Assembly: GCA_024690445.1 (NCBI GenBank)
Contig: JAILPD010000042.1
Location: 1 to 14,712, forward strand
Source of the DNA: Acholeplasmatales bacterium
GTDB taxonomy: Bacteria > Bacillota_I > Bacilli_A > Acholeplasmatales > Anaeroplasmataceae
Length of the DNA stretch: 14,712 bases
Reading direction: 5' to 3'
Part shown: positions 1 through 5,575 of the stretch, piece after piece
Layout of the letters: each line of letters begins with the position of its first letter
How positions within the stretch are numbered: the first letter of the stretch is position 1
The notes under the pieces: generated by a model
Databases searched by the model: none
What the model was told of the DNA's origin: nothing
Seen by the model: only the letters and a program-made list of their open reading frames with translations
Translations under genes and position numbers: made by a program

Positions 1-1
1 C

Positions 2-208
2 ATGAAAAACGGAATTCATCCAAATTACAAGACTGTAAAGGTTACTTGTACTACATGCGGTAACGTATTCGAATCAGGTTCAGTATTAGACGAGATTCGT
101 GTTGATACTTGTTCAAATTGTCATCCATTCTTCACTGGTAAGCAAGTGTTTACTCAAGCAGATGGACGTGTTGAAAAGTTCAATAAGCGTTACGGTTTAA
201 AGAAGTAA
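2..208 (+). CDS. rpmE: 50S ribosomal protein L31, zinc-binding (C+) form
   Basis: Component of the large ribosomal subunit, at the inter-subunit bridge near the central protuberance. The 68-residue product opens with [10 protein letters not shown], the characteristic L31 N-terminus, so the ATG at position 2 is the true start even though the window begins one base earlier and its ribosome binding site is out of view. Cysteines at about 16, 19, 37 and 40 (CTTC and CSNC) form the four-Cys zinc site that separates the C+ type from the zinc-free paralogue, and the HPFFTGKQ block after them is diagnostic. Length is normal. A terminator follows directly. In Bacillus rpmE is followed by tdk, and the same order is kept here. 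Identity is near certain. Confidence 0.97.
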   Translation: MKNGIHPNYKTVKVTCTTCGNVFESGSVLDEIRVDTCSNCHPFFTGKQVFTQADGRVEKFNKRYGLKK

Positions 209-222
209 TATTTAAAATAAAT

Positions 223-250
223 AAGAGTCTTCGGACTCTTTTTTATTTTT
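223..250 (+). terminator. Rho-independent terminator after rpmE
   Basis: A perfect 7-bp stem AAGAGTC/GACTCTT closed by a UUCG tetraloop (230-233), followed by a T-rich run broken by one A. It lies 15 nt past the rpmE stop codon, so rpmE transcription should end here and tdk should need its own promoter, which is visible just downstream. Confidence 0.93.
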
Positions 251-273
251 AGCAAAATATATTGTTGATATCT

Positions 274-301
274 TTTACTAAAAAAAATACTATGATATAA
301 T
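274..301 (+). promoter_or_regulatory. Promoter of tdk-tadA
   Basis: The -10 is a consensus TATAAT (296-301) preceded by TGA, an extended -10 element (293-301). A -35-like TTTACT (274-279) sits 16 bp upstream. The expected start, near 308, leaves a leader of about 30 nt carrying the AGGGGAAAG ribosome binding site of tdk. Confidence 0.75.
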
Positions 302-336
302 TATCTTATATTAAATATAAGATAGGGGAAAGAAAT

Positions 337-924
337 ATGAACTATTTTGAGAATGAAAAAGGTTGGATTGAATGTATTTGTGGTCCTATGTTTTCTGGTA
401 AGACAGAGGAATTATTAAAAAGAATAAAGAGAATGGATTATAGTAAGAAGAAATATATGGTATTTAAGCCTCAAATGGATTCAAGATATTCTATAAATGA
501 GATTGTATCCCATAATCAAAAGAAGGTGCCTGCCATTTCTATATCTCATGGTAGTGATATTAAAAGACATTTAAAGTCTGATACACAAGCTATTGTAATA
601 GATGAGGTTCAATTCTGTGATAAATCATTAGTTAAGTATTTAAAGGATTTAGCAGATTCTGGTTATAGAGTTATCGTTGCCGGATTAGATAGAGACTTTA
701 GAGGTGAACCATTTGGAGTTACAGGTGATGTAATGGCTGTATCTGATGTAGTAGTTAAGCTTACTGCAGTTTGTGCATGTTGTGGAAGAGATGCTACATT
801 AACTCAAAGAATTATTGATGGTGTTCCTGCATATTATGATGATCCTCAGGTAGTAATTGGTGATGAGGATAAATATGAGCCTAGATGTAGAAATTGTCAT
901 AAAGTATTAAAAGATGAACAATAA
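337..924 (+). CDS. tdk: Thymidine kinase (TK1-like, type II)
   Basis: Phosphorylates thymidine to dTMP with ATP in the pyrimidine salvage pathway; cytosolic, normally a tetramer. The 195-residue protein has the Walker A loop GPMFSGKT at 16-23, then VIDEVQF with D89 and the catalytic base E90. A structural zinc site is formed by C146/C149 (CACC) and C184/C187 (CRNC). The thymidine-binding lasso lies between them, and the YYDDPQVVIGDEDKYEPRC stretch is typical of bacterial TK1. The start is supported by AGGGGAAAG 7 nt upstream. The gene follows rpmE as in Bacillus but has its own promoter, and its 3' end overlaps tadA by 11 nt, which implies translational coupling. Length and all key residues are normal. 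Confidence 0.96.
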   Translation: MNYFENEKGWIECICGPMFSGKTEELLKRIKRMDYSKKKYMVFKPQMDSRYSINEIVSHNQKKVPAISISHGSDIKRHLKSDTQAIVIDEVQFCDKSLVKYLKDLADSGYRVIVAGLDRDFRGEPFGVTGDVMAVSDVVVKLTAVCACCGRDATLTQRIIDGVPAYYDDPQVVIGDEDKYEPRCRNCHKVLKDEQ

Positions 925-1369
925 TATTAAATATATGAAAGCTGCTTTAATTGAAGCAAAGAAGGCAGCGAAAATAAAAGAGGTTCCTGTTGGATGTGTT
1001 ATCGTCTATAACGATAAGATAATCGCAAGAGCCTACAATAAAAGAGAAACATTAAATAAAGCTACTGCCCACGCAGAGGTATTAGCTATTGAAAAAGCAT
1101 CTAAAAAGCTTAATTCATGGAGATTAGAGGATTGTACTATGTATATTACTTTAGAACCATGTGTTATGTGTTCTGGTGCTATCATTCAATCTAGAATACC
1201 TAAAGTAATCTATGGAGCTTTAGATCCTAGATTTGGTACTCATGTAAGTAAGATTAATTTATTTGATGTTAAATTTAACCATAATGTAGATATTAGTGGT
1301 GGAGTATTAGAAGAAGAATGCACAAATATAATTAAAGATTTTTTTAAGGAATTAAGAGACCAAAAATAA
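914..1369 (+). CDS. tadA: tRNA-specific adenosine deaminase TadA
   Basis: Deaminates adenosine 34 of tRNA-Arg(ACG) to inosine, letting one tRNA read the CGN codons. The 151-residue protein is a single zinc-dependent cytidine/deoxycytidylate-deaminase fold. H53-A54-E55 supplies the first zinc ligand and the proton-shuttling glutamate, and P82-C83-V-M-C86 gives the other two ligands. The N-terminal MNNNIKYMKAALIEAKKA aligns by memory with Bacillus TadA (YaaJ), and the tail VLEEECTNIIKDFFKELR is also typical, which favours TadA over other deaminases of the superfamily. The chosen start overlaps tdk by 11 nt; an ATG at 935 is the alternative, but neither has a good Shine-Dalgarno sequence, so coupling to tdk translation is likely. 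SRP RNA follows, the order also seen in Bacillus. Confidence 0.94.
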   Translation: MNNNIKYMKAALIEAKKAAKIKEVPVGCVIVYNDKIIARAYNKRETLNKATAHAEVLAIEKASKKLNSWRLEDCTMYITLEPCVMCSGAIIQSRIPKVIYGALDPRFGTHVSKINLFDVKFNHNVDISGGVLEEECTNIIKDFFKELRDQK

Positions 1370-1371
1370 TC

Positions 1372-1400
1372 TTGAAATGAATATTTCAATATGATAGAAT
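1372..1400 (+). promoter_or_regulatory. Promoter of the SRP RNA
   Basis: TTGAAA (1372-1377), a 17-bp spacer and TAGAAT (1395-1400) preceded by TGA form a strong extended -10 promoter. The -35 begins only two bases past the tadA stop codon, so the RNA gene has its own transcription unit starting near 1407. Confidence 0.85.
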
Positions 1401-1406
1401 AAAGGA

Positions 1407-1490
1407 GTCCTTAGTCAACTTAGCGCGGCGAACCAGGTCAGGACCGGAAGGTAGCAGCCTTAAACAAGCGGAGGTGTGGCTGAGGCGCTT
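1407..1490 (+). ncRNA. ffs: Signal recognition particle RNA, small (4.5S-like) type
   Basis: RNA scaffold that binds the Ffh M domain and FtsY during co-translational targeting of membrane and secreted proteins. The universally conserved helix-8 core is visible: CCAGGTCAGG, ACC, the GGAA tetraloop at 1446-1449, GGT, then AGCAGCC. The ends pair over nine bases, CCTTAGTCA (1409-1417) with TGGCTGAGG (1477-1485), so the molecule is a single rod of about 85 nt. There is no room for the 5' Alu domain of the ~270-nt Bacillus scRNA. Eight T residues (1489-1496) follow and probably end transcription. The exact 5' and 3' ends are inferred from the promoter and the T-run. Location beside tadA matches Bacillus synteny. 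Confidence 0.93.
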
Positions 1491-1506
1491 TTTTTTGAAA
1501 AAAAAT

Positions 1507-1537
1507 AAGGAGTCTTTGTTATAAAAGACTCCTTTTT
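1507..1537. terminator. Bidirectional terminator between the SRP RNA and the 70-residue gene
   Basis: A perfect 11-bp stem, AAGGAGTCTTT (1507-1517) with AAAGACTCCTT (1524-1534), closes a 6-nt loop. A-rich sequence on the left and T-rich sequence on the right allow termination in both directions. The stop codon of the leftward gene lies in the right-hand T-run (1536-1538). The hairpin backs up the SRP RNA T-run and ends the leftward transcript. Confidence 0.9.
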
Positions 1538-1748
1538 AATATGCAAGCTTAGTTAATATGAAACGAGAATAATTATTTACTACGAATGTTGTCATGATAC
1601 CATCAGTAACATAAACATCTTCAACTTGTAAATTATTAATTGTTGCTAACTTATCTAAATACTTCATTGCCTTTCTTGCGTTTCTAAAATACTTATCTTT
1701 GATTGGATATGCATTAATACTTCCAGATATTTTGTATGAATAACTCAT
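1536..1748 (-). CDS. Small hypothetical protein, 70 residues
   Basis: I do not recognise this family. The product is soluble-looking: no signal peptide, no membrane segment, no cysteine or histidine, and a slightly basic, tyrosine- and asparagine-rich composition. The pattern suggests a small alpha/beta fold: a polar N-terminal strand to about residue 14, a basic helix at about 20-36 (FRNARKAMKYLDKLATI), then two strands around VEDVYVTD and TTFVVNNY. It is very probably translated. The ribosome binding site AGGAGG lies 9 nt before the ATG, a promoter TTTACA-16-TAAGAT is placed correctly, and a strong terminator overlaps its stop codon. It stands as a separate unit downstream of the aminopeptidase gene on the same strand. 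It occupies the place next to the SRP RNA where Bacillus carries dnaX. Confidence 0.75.
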   Translation of the reverse strand: MSYSYKISGSINAYPIKDKYFRNARKAMKYLDKLATINNLQVEDVYVTDGIMTTFVVNNYSRFILTKLAY

Positions 1749-1781
1749 AATTTATACCTCCTACTTTTCATAAGCACCTTT

Positions 1782-1809
1782 ATCTTACACCTAAAAATGT
1801 TTGTGTAAA
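1782..1809 (-). promoter_or_regulatory. Promoter of the 70-residue gene
   Basis: Read leftward, TTTACA (1804-1809), a 16-bp spacer and TAAGAT (1782-1787). A start near 1775 gives a short leader of about 27 nt that contains the AGGAGG site. Unlike most promoters in this window it lacks a correctly spaced TGn extension. Confidence 0.65.
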
Positions 1810-1840
1810 TATGAAAAACGCTATCAATGAAAACAGAAAA

Positions 1841-1858
1841 TGTTTACATTGTTAAACA
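1841..1858. repeat. Inverted repeat TGTTTA-N6-TAAACA, possible operator
   Basis: Six-base arms around a 6-bp centre (CATTGT). It lies about 32 bp upstream of the -35 of the leftward 70-residue gene and downstream of the aminopeptidase terminator. The spacing suits a transcription-factor site, but a short AT-rich dyad can arise by chance. Confidence 0.3.
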
Positions 1859-1920
1859 AAAAGATAAAAAAATGGGTATTTTTGGATTGTGGTCCATTTT
1901 GCTAGTTTTTTGATATAAAA

Positions 1921-1943
1921 ACAAAAGGCCTGCATGGCCTTTT
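1921..1943 (-). terminator. Rho-independent terminator of the aminopeptidase gene
   Basis: A perfect 8-bp stem AAAAGGCC/GGCCTTTT with a 5-nt loop (1931-1935). Read leftward it is followed by G and then a T-run. The TAA stop codon (1942-1944) overlaps the base of the stem, so the gene ends at its terminator. Confidence 0.88.
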
Positions 1944-3723
1944 AAATTTTTCTAGTATAGATTTTTAACCAATCTTTTTCTTGCTTAGTTAAATATTTAT
2001 TTATTTTCTTATATACCATTTCATGATATTCATTTAACCAAGCCTTTTCTTCCTTAGTAAGAAGAGCAACCTTGATACAATCTAAGTCGATTGGGGCAAA
2101 TGTTATAGTTTCAAAAGATAAGAATTCGCCAAATTCAGTTTGACCCTTTAGAACACATAACATTTCATTTTCAATTCTAATACCATATTTATTCTCTAAA
2201 TAGATACCTGGTTCATTTGTAGTAATCATACCTGGAACAAATACTGCAGAATCATTTCTTTCAGCAACTCTTTGCCATCTAAATCCATTTGGAGCTTCAT
2301 GAACTGAAAGAAGATAGCCAACACCATGTCCTGTGCCACACTTATAATCCATTAGCTTATTCCAAATTGGACCTCTAGCAAGAATATCTAGGTTTTGTCC
2401 ATTACAGCCCTTTAGGAATACTGCTCTACTTAGGTTAATCATAGATTTTAATACGATAGTGAAATTAGTTTTCATTTCATCATTGATTTTACCTACACCA
2501 AATGTTCTTGTTATATCAGTTGTTCCTTCAAGATAATGTCCTCCTGAATCAACTAATAAGAATCCTGGCTTATCAATTTTATAATCAGATTCGGGGGTAG
2601 CAGAATAATGCATCATAGCACCATGATCTAAGAAACCTGAAATAGTAGTAAATGATAAATCAACAAAGCCACTTAATTCACTTCTTAAATTATCAATATA
2701 TTGAGCTGCAGATATTTCTGATATATCTGCCTTATTATCATATGAATTCTTAACATAATACATTAGCTTAGCTACTTGAGCACCATCTCTACAATGAATA
2801 GCCTTAGTATTTTTTATTTCTGTTTCATTTTTAATTGCCTTCATTAGTGTAGTAGGATTTTGTTTATTAACTATTACATTCTTAGCATTTAAAATAGAAT
2901 AGATTTTATAATTTGCTTTATTTAAATCCATTAAGACATCTTTTCCATCATATGTCTTTAAATGTTCATAGAAATCATTATAATCTTTAACCTTAATACC
3001 ATTTTCTTTTAAGTATGCCTTAATCTCACTATTTAGTTTCTTTTTATCAATAAATAGGATAGCTTCATTCTTACTTAATATAAAGTATGATAAGAATACT
3101 GGTGTATGAGTAATATCATTAGCTCTTAAATTTAATAGCCATGCAATATCCTCTAAAGCTGTTAATACAAATAGGTTAGTATTGTTCTTTTCTAATTCAG
3201 CTCTTAATTCAGTTATTTTATCCTTACATTCCTTACCTGCAAAAATAATATCTAGTTTATATAATAATGAAAATGGAAGACTTGGTCTATCAGGCCATAC
3301 TACATTAACTAAATCAGTTTCATCCTTAATAGTTATTTTAGATCTAACTGTATTAATGATTGATTTAACTAAATTAGTATTCATCAATCTACCATCAAAT
3401 CCTAAGACATCACCATCATTTAAATAATTATCTAGGAATTCTTCGATAGTAGGAGTATTTAAAGTACCAATCTTCATTATTTTAATAAGTTTATCATTCA
3501 CTTGCTTTTCTGCTTGGATAAAGTATCTACCATCTACCCATAAATAGGCAAAATCTAAAGTAATTAATAAAGTACCTTGTGATCCTGTAAAGCCAGATAA
3601 AAATTGTCTTGATTTAAAGTAATCACTAATATATTCACTATTATGATAATCAGATGTTGGAATAATATATGCTTTAATGCCACTATTTTCCATTTTATTT
3701 CTAAATATTTCAATTAGTTCCAT
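1942..3723 (-). CDS. pepP: Xaa-Pro aminopeptidase, long three-domain form (M24B)
   Basis: Metallopeptidase that removes an N-terminal residue preceding proline; cytosolic, since no signal peptide is seen. At 593 residues it is the long APP1-like form with two creatinase-type N-terminal domains (about 1-160 and 160-310) before the catalytic pita-bread domain (about 310-535), not the ~360-residue short PepQ/PepP type. All five metal ligands are visible: D392 (VDSGG), D403 (TTDITRT), H466 (GTGHGVG), E504 (NEPG) and E518 (RIENE), plus the substrate-site histidines H367 and H372 (LDHGAMMHYS). The tail with two WL-containing segments (WLNEYHEMVY and DWLKIY) is a normal family feature. The start is preceded by a weak GGTGA and a TATAAT on the minus strand (3739-3744). 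Gene symbol is approximate; function is confident. Confidence 0.93.
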   Translation of the reverse strand: MELIEIFRNKMENSGIKAYIIPTSDYHNSEYISDYFKSRQFLSGFTGSQGTLLITLDFAYLWVDGRYFIQAEKQVNDKLIKIMKIGTLNTPTIEEFLDNYLNDGDVLGFDGRLMNTNLVKSIINTVRSKITIKDETDLVNVVWPDRPSLPFSLLYKLDIIFAGKECKDKITELRAELEKNNTNLFVLTALEDIAWLLNLRANDITHTPVFLSYFILSKNEAILFIDKKKLNSEIKAYLKENGIKVKDYNDFYEHLKTYDGKDVLMDLNKANYKIYSILNAKNVIVNKQNPTTLMKAIKNETEIKNTKAIHCRDGAQVAKLMYYVKNSYDNKADISEISAAQYIDNLRSELSGFVDLSFTTISGFLDHGAMMHYSATPESDYKIDKPGFLLVDSGGHYLEGTTDITRTFGVGKINDEMKTNFTIVLKSMINLSRAVFLKGCNGQNLDILARGPIWNKLMDYKCGTGHGVGYLLSVHEAPNGFRWQRVAERNDSAVFVPGMITTNEPGIYLENKYGIRIENEMLCVLKGQTEFGEFLSFETITFAPIDLDCIKVALLTKEEKAWLNEYHEMVYKKINKYLTKQEKDWLKIYTRKI

Positions 3724-3738
3724 AAAATCACCAGCTTT

Positions 3739-3744
3739 ATTATA
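3739..3744 (-). promoter_or_regulatory. Probable -10 of the aminopeptidase gene
   Basis: Consensus TATAAT read leftward, 15 nt before the ATG. The expected transcription start leaves a leader of only about 8-10 nt, which may explain the weak ribosome binding site. No good -35 is seen; the upstream sequence is T-rich. Confidence 0.45.
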
Positions 3745-3820
3745 CTATTGTTATAATAAAAAAACTAGATGATGTATTTTTAATAATATTAATAATTATT
3801 GGAAAATGGTCTTCGTTTTC

Positions 3821-3849
3821 TTGTATTTTTTATAAATATAATTTATAAT
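3821..3849 (+). promoter_or_regulatory. Promoter of the CvpA-like gene
   Basis: TTGTAT (3821-3826), a 17-bp spacer and consensus TATAAT (3844-3849); a second TATAAT overlaps at 3837-3842. A start near 3856 gives a leader of about 26 nt containing the GGAAGGAG ribosome binding site. Confidence 0.65.
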
Positions 3850-3881
3850 ATTAAATGATTTTGGAAGGAGATGGATAGAAT

Positions 3882-4595
3882 ATGGATTTAGGTATTTTTG
3901 GTATAATTGACATAGTTGTTATTCTATTTGGAATAATGTTCTTATTCATCGGCTTCAAAAAGGGATTTATGAATAAAATGATAGGCTTATTAGGCGTATT
4001 AGTTATGTTTGCTTTATCTATAGTATTAGCATCAAACTTCGCTGAATTCCTAAAGAATAGAGAATTAATTTATCCTTCTATTTATGATTCTATTTATGAA
4101 AAGATGCAGGCAGCCGCAATAGAAGCAGGAGAAGGAGCTTCAAATGCTGATATTATTGCAAATGCATTAAATATTCCAAATCTATTTGCTTCATTCATAG
4201 CAGGTAAAATTGAAGCTACACCAGCTGAATTACCAGCATTAGTAGCTGAAAAGCTTGGTACATATGCAATGAAGGGTATTGCATTCTTAATTCTAGCTTT
4301 TACATTCACATTAGTATTTATTATTTTAAAGATTTTAGCAAATACAATAAGACAAAATGCAATAATAAAAACTATAGATGGGCTTTTAGGTATGGCACTA
4401 TATTTATTGATTTATGTAGTTATTATTTCATTGTTATTCTTTATTTTAAATATTTTAGTAACAAAAGAGGTAATAACTGGTTCGACTCTAGAATTTATAA
4501 ATACAGATTTACAGTTGAATACTGATGCTTTCAGAATTTCTAAATTTTTATATAATGGCAATTTATTTAACTCAATAAAAGAATTGTTCAGTTAA
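3882..4595 (+). CDS. CvpA family integral membrane protein
   Basis: The 237-residue protein has four predicted membrane segments at about 6-24, 33-52, 131-154 and 169-193. It matches the CvpA (colicin V production) family pattern: ID-VVILF in helix 1, the charged turn GFKKGF at 24-29, and IDGLLGMALYLLIYVVI at 165-181, equivalent to the family's D-R-L-L-G motif at the head of the last helix. CvpA-like proteins are linked to envelope functions, but no biochemical activity is established. The loop between helices 2 and 3 (about 53-130, alanine-rich and partly amphipathic) is longer than in a minimal CvpA domain, and the C-terminal ~44 residues are polar. The GGAAGGAG ribosome binding site, its own promoter and a terminator right after the stop make it monocistronic. 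Family fairly sure, role unknown. Confidence 0.8.
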   Translation: MDLGIFGIIDIVVILFGIMFLFIGFKKGFMNKMIGLLGVLVMFALSIVLASNFAEFLKNRELIYPSIYDSIYEKMQAAAIEAGEGASNADIIANALNIPNLFASFIAGKIEATPAELPALVAEKLGTYAMKGIAFLILAFTFTLVFIILKILANTIRQNAIIKTIDGLLGMALYLLIYVVIISLLFFILNILVTKEVITGSTLEFINTDLQLNTDAFRISKFLYNGNLFNSIKELFS

Positions 4596-4599
4596 TAAG

Positions 4600-4632
4600 A
4601 AAAAGTAGTAAATTTAAAAACTACTTTTTTTT
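4600..4632 (+). terminator. Rho-independent terminator after the CvpA-like gene
   Basis: A 10-bp stem AAAAAGTAGT (4600-4609)/ACTACTTTTT (4620-4629) with a 10-nt A/T loop, followed by further T residues. It begins 5 nt after the stop codon. The stem is AT-rich, so it may be of moderate strength. Confidence 0.82.
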
Positions 4633-4643
4633 AATTGTAAATA

Positions 4644-4652
4644 TGATATAAT
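4644..4652 (+). promoter_or_regulatory. Extended -10 promoter of the acidic-tail membrane gene and tkt
   Basis: TGA-TATAAT (4644-4652) with no recognisable -35, since that position falls in the T-run of the preceding terminator. The same element precedes tdk. A start near 4659 gives a leader of about 35 nt with GAAAGGATATAGG before the ATG. Confidence 0.65.
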
Positions 4653-4693
4653 AAAATGAATTTGTTTTTTTGAAAGGATATAGGTGATTAAAT

Positions 4694-5551
4694 ATGAAGA
4701 TTAATCCAAAACTTTACAATATTGCGGATACTGTTACTCCAGTTGATGTAAATGAATTCGATAATCATAAAGTTGAAGTATACAAGATGAGCGATTTTTC
4801 CGGTTTAAAGGAAGAATTTGTTAATGCAAAGGGTCAATTTGCAGTATGGTCTTCAATTGATGGAGTAAATTATCGTTTATTTGTTGAGGATGGATATTAT
4901 GAGGAAGTTGGAGAATTATATTCTGGCTTCGTTAATCAACAATGGGTACAATTCTGGGATAAGACAGAGGTTATTTCTAAGAAGTTCTCTATGTTTGTAA
5001 TTTATCCATTAATGATTTTAGCTGTAGTATTATGTGTTGTTGCATTAGTGTTCTCATCACAAATGCCACAATGGGGTTCATACTTAATTATTGGTGTTTT
5101 AGTAGCAATGTTCATTTTCATGCTTGGTGCTAATACATTTGTTAAGAAAAAGATGGCAGCTGCTAATTCAGAAAGCCGTCAAGTTATTGAAGACCATATT
5201 GGTACTGGTAAGTTTGATAAGTTATTAGCTAAGCAAAAAGAGTACATGGATGATTACTTTGATAATTTATATCCTGCAGAAAATGATGAAGAATCTGAGG
5301 CTAAAGATGATAAGGCGATTGATGCAGAAGTAAAGGAGATTGAAGCTCCTGAAACCGCTGAGGCTACTGAAGAAGTTAAGGAAGAGGTAGTAGAAGCTGA
5401 AGTTAAAGAGGAAGCTACTGAAGAGGTTAAGGGAGAAGATATTGCACCTAAGGAAGTAGAGGCTACAGAAGTAGTTGTTGAAGAGTCTGATGCTAATGAA
5501 GTTAAAGAAGTAGAAAAAGAGGAAGAACCTAAATCTACTGACGCTGAATAA
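4694..5551 (+). CDS. Two-pass membrane protein with long acidic C-terminal tail, function unknown
   Basis: No family recognised. The 285-residue product has three parts. Residues 1-95 form a soluble, aromatic-rich N-terminal domain (QFAVWSSIDGVNYRLFVEDG, then NQQWVQFWDK). Two membrane helices follow at about 100-121 and 129-149, joined by a very short loop (SSQMPQWGS). Last comes a cytosolic region with a helical linker (152-195) and a low-complexity tail (196-285) made largely of E, K, V, A and D in loose VKEE/VEA/EVKE units. Lysines flank the bundle (KKF before, KKKM after), so by the positive-inside rule both ends face the cytosol. It has its own extended -10 promoter and lies 24 nt before tkt, so the two are probably co-transcribed. 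The acidic tail suggests a binding or scaffolding role, which is only a guess. Confidence 0.85.
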   Translation: MKINPKLYNIADTVTPVDVNEFDNHKVEVYKMSDFSGLKEEFVNAKGQFAVWSSIDGVNYRLFVEDGYYEEVGELYSGFVNQQWVQFWDKTEVISKKFSMFVIYPLMILAVVLCVVALVFSSQMPQWGSYLIIGVLVAMFIFMLGANTFVKKKMAAANSESRQVIEDHIGTGKFDKLLAKQKEYMDDYFDNLYPAENDEESEAKDDKAIDAEVKEIEAPETAEATEEVKEEVVEAEVKEEATEEVKGEDIAPKEVEATEVVVEESDANEVKEVEKEEEPKSTDAE

Positions 5552-5575
5552 TAATTTTGGGGAGTTTATTTTTAT

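Noticed and set aside
1812..1827. cre-like sequence TGAAAAACGCTATCA near the promoter of the 70-residue gene
   Set aside because: The right half fits the CcpA cre consensus, but the left half has one base too many between TG and CG, so the spacing is wrong.
1869..1900. Leftward hairpin AAAATGG/CCATTTT followed by a T-run, a second terminator
   Set aside because: A 7-bp AT-rich stem with an 18-nt loop is weak, and a much better terminator lies at 1921-1943.
1944..2060. C-terminal tandem duplication in the aminopeptidase (LTKEEKAWL and LTKQEKDWL)
   Set aside because: Paired WL-containing segments at the C-terminus are usual in long aminopeptidase P proteins.
3182..3427. 81-codon plus-strand open frame
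   Set aside because: It lies wholly inside the aminopeptidase gene in antisense, with no ribosome binding site and no family-like features.
3665..3723. Possible signal peptide on the aminopeptidase
   Set aside because: The N-terminus MELIEIFRNKMENSGIKAYI is charged and lacks a hydrophobic core.
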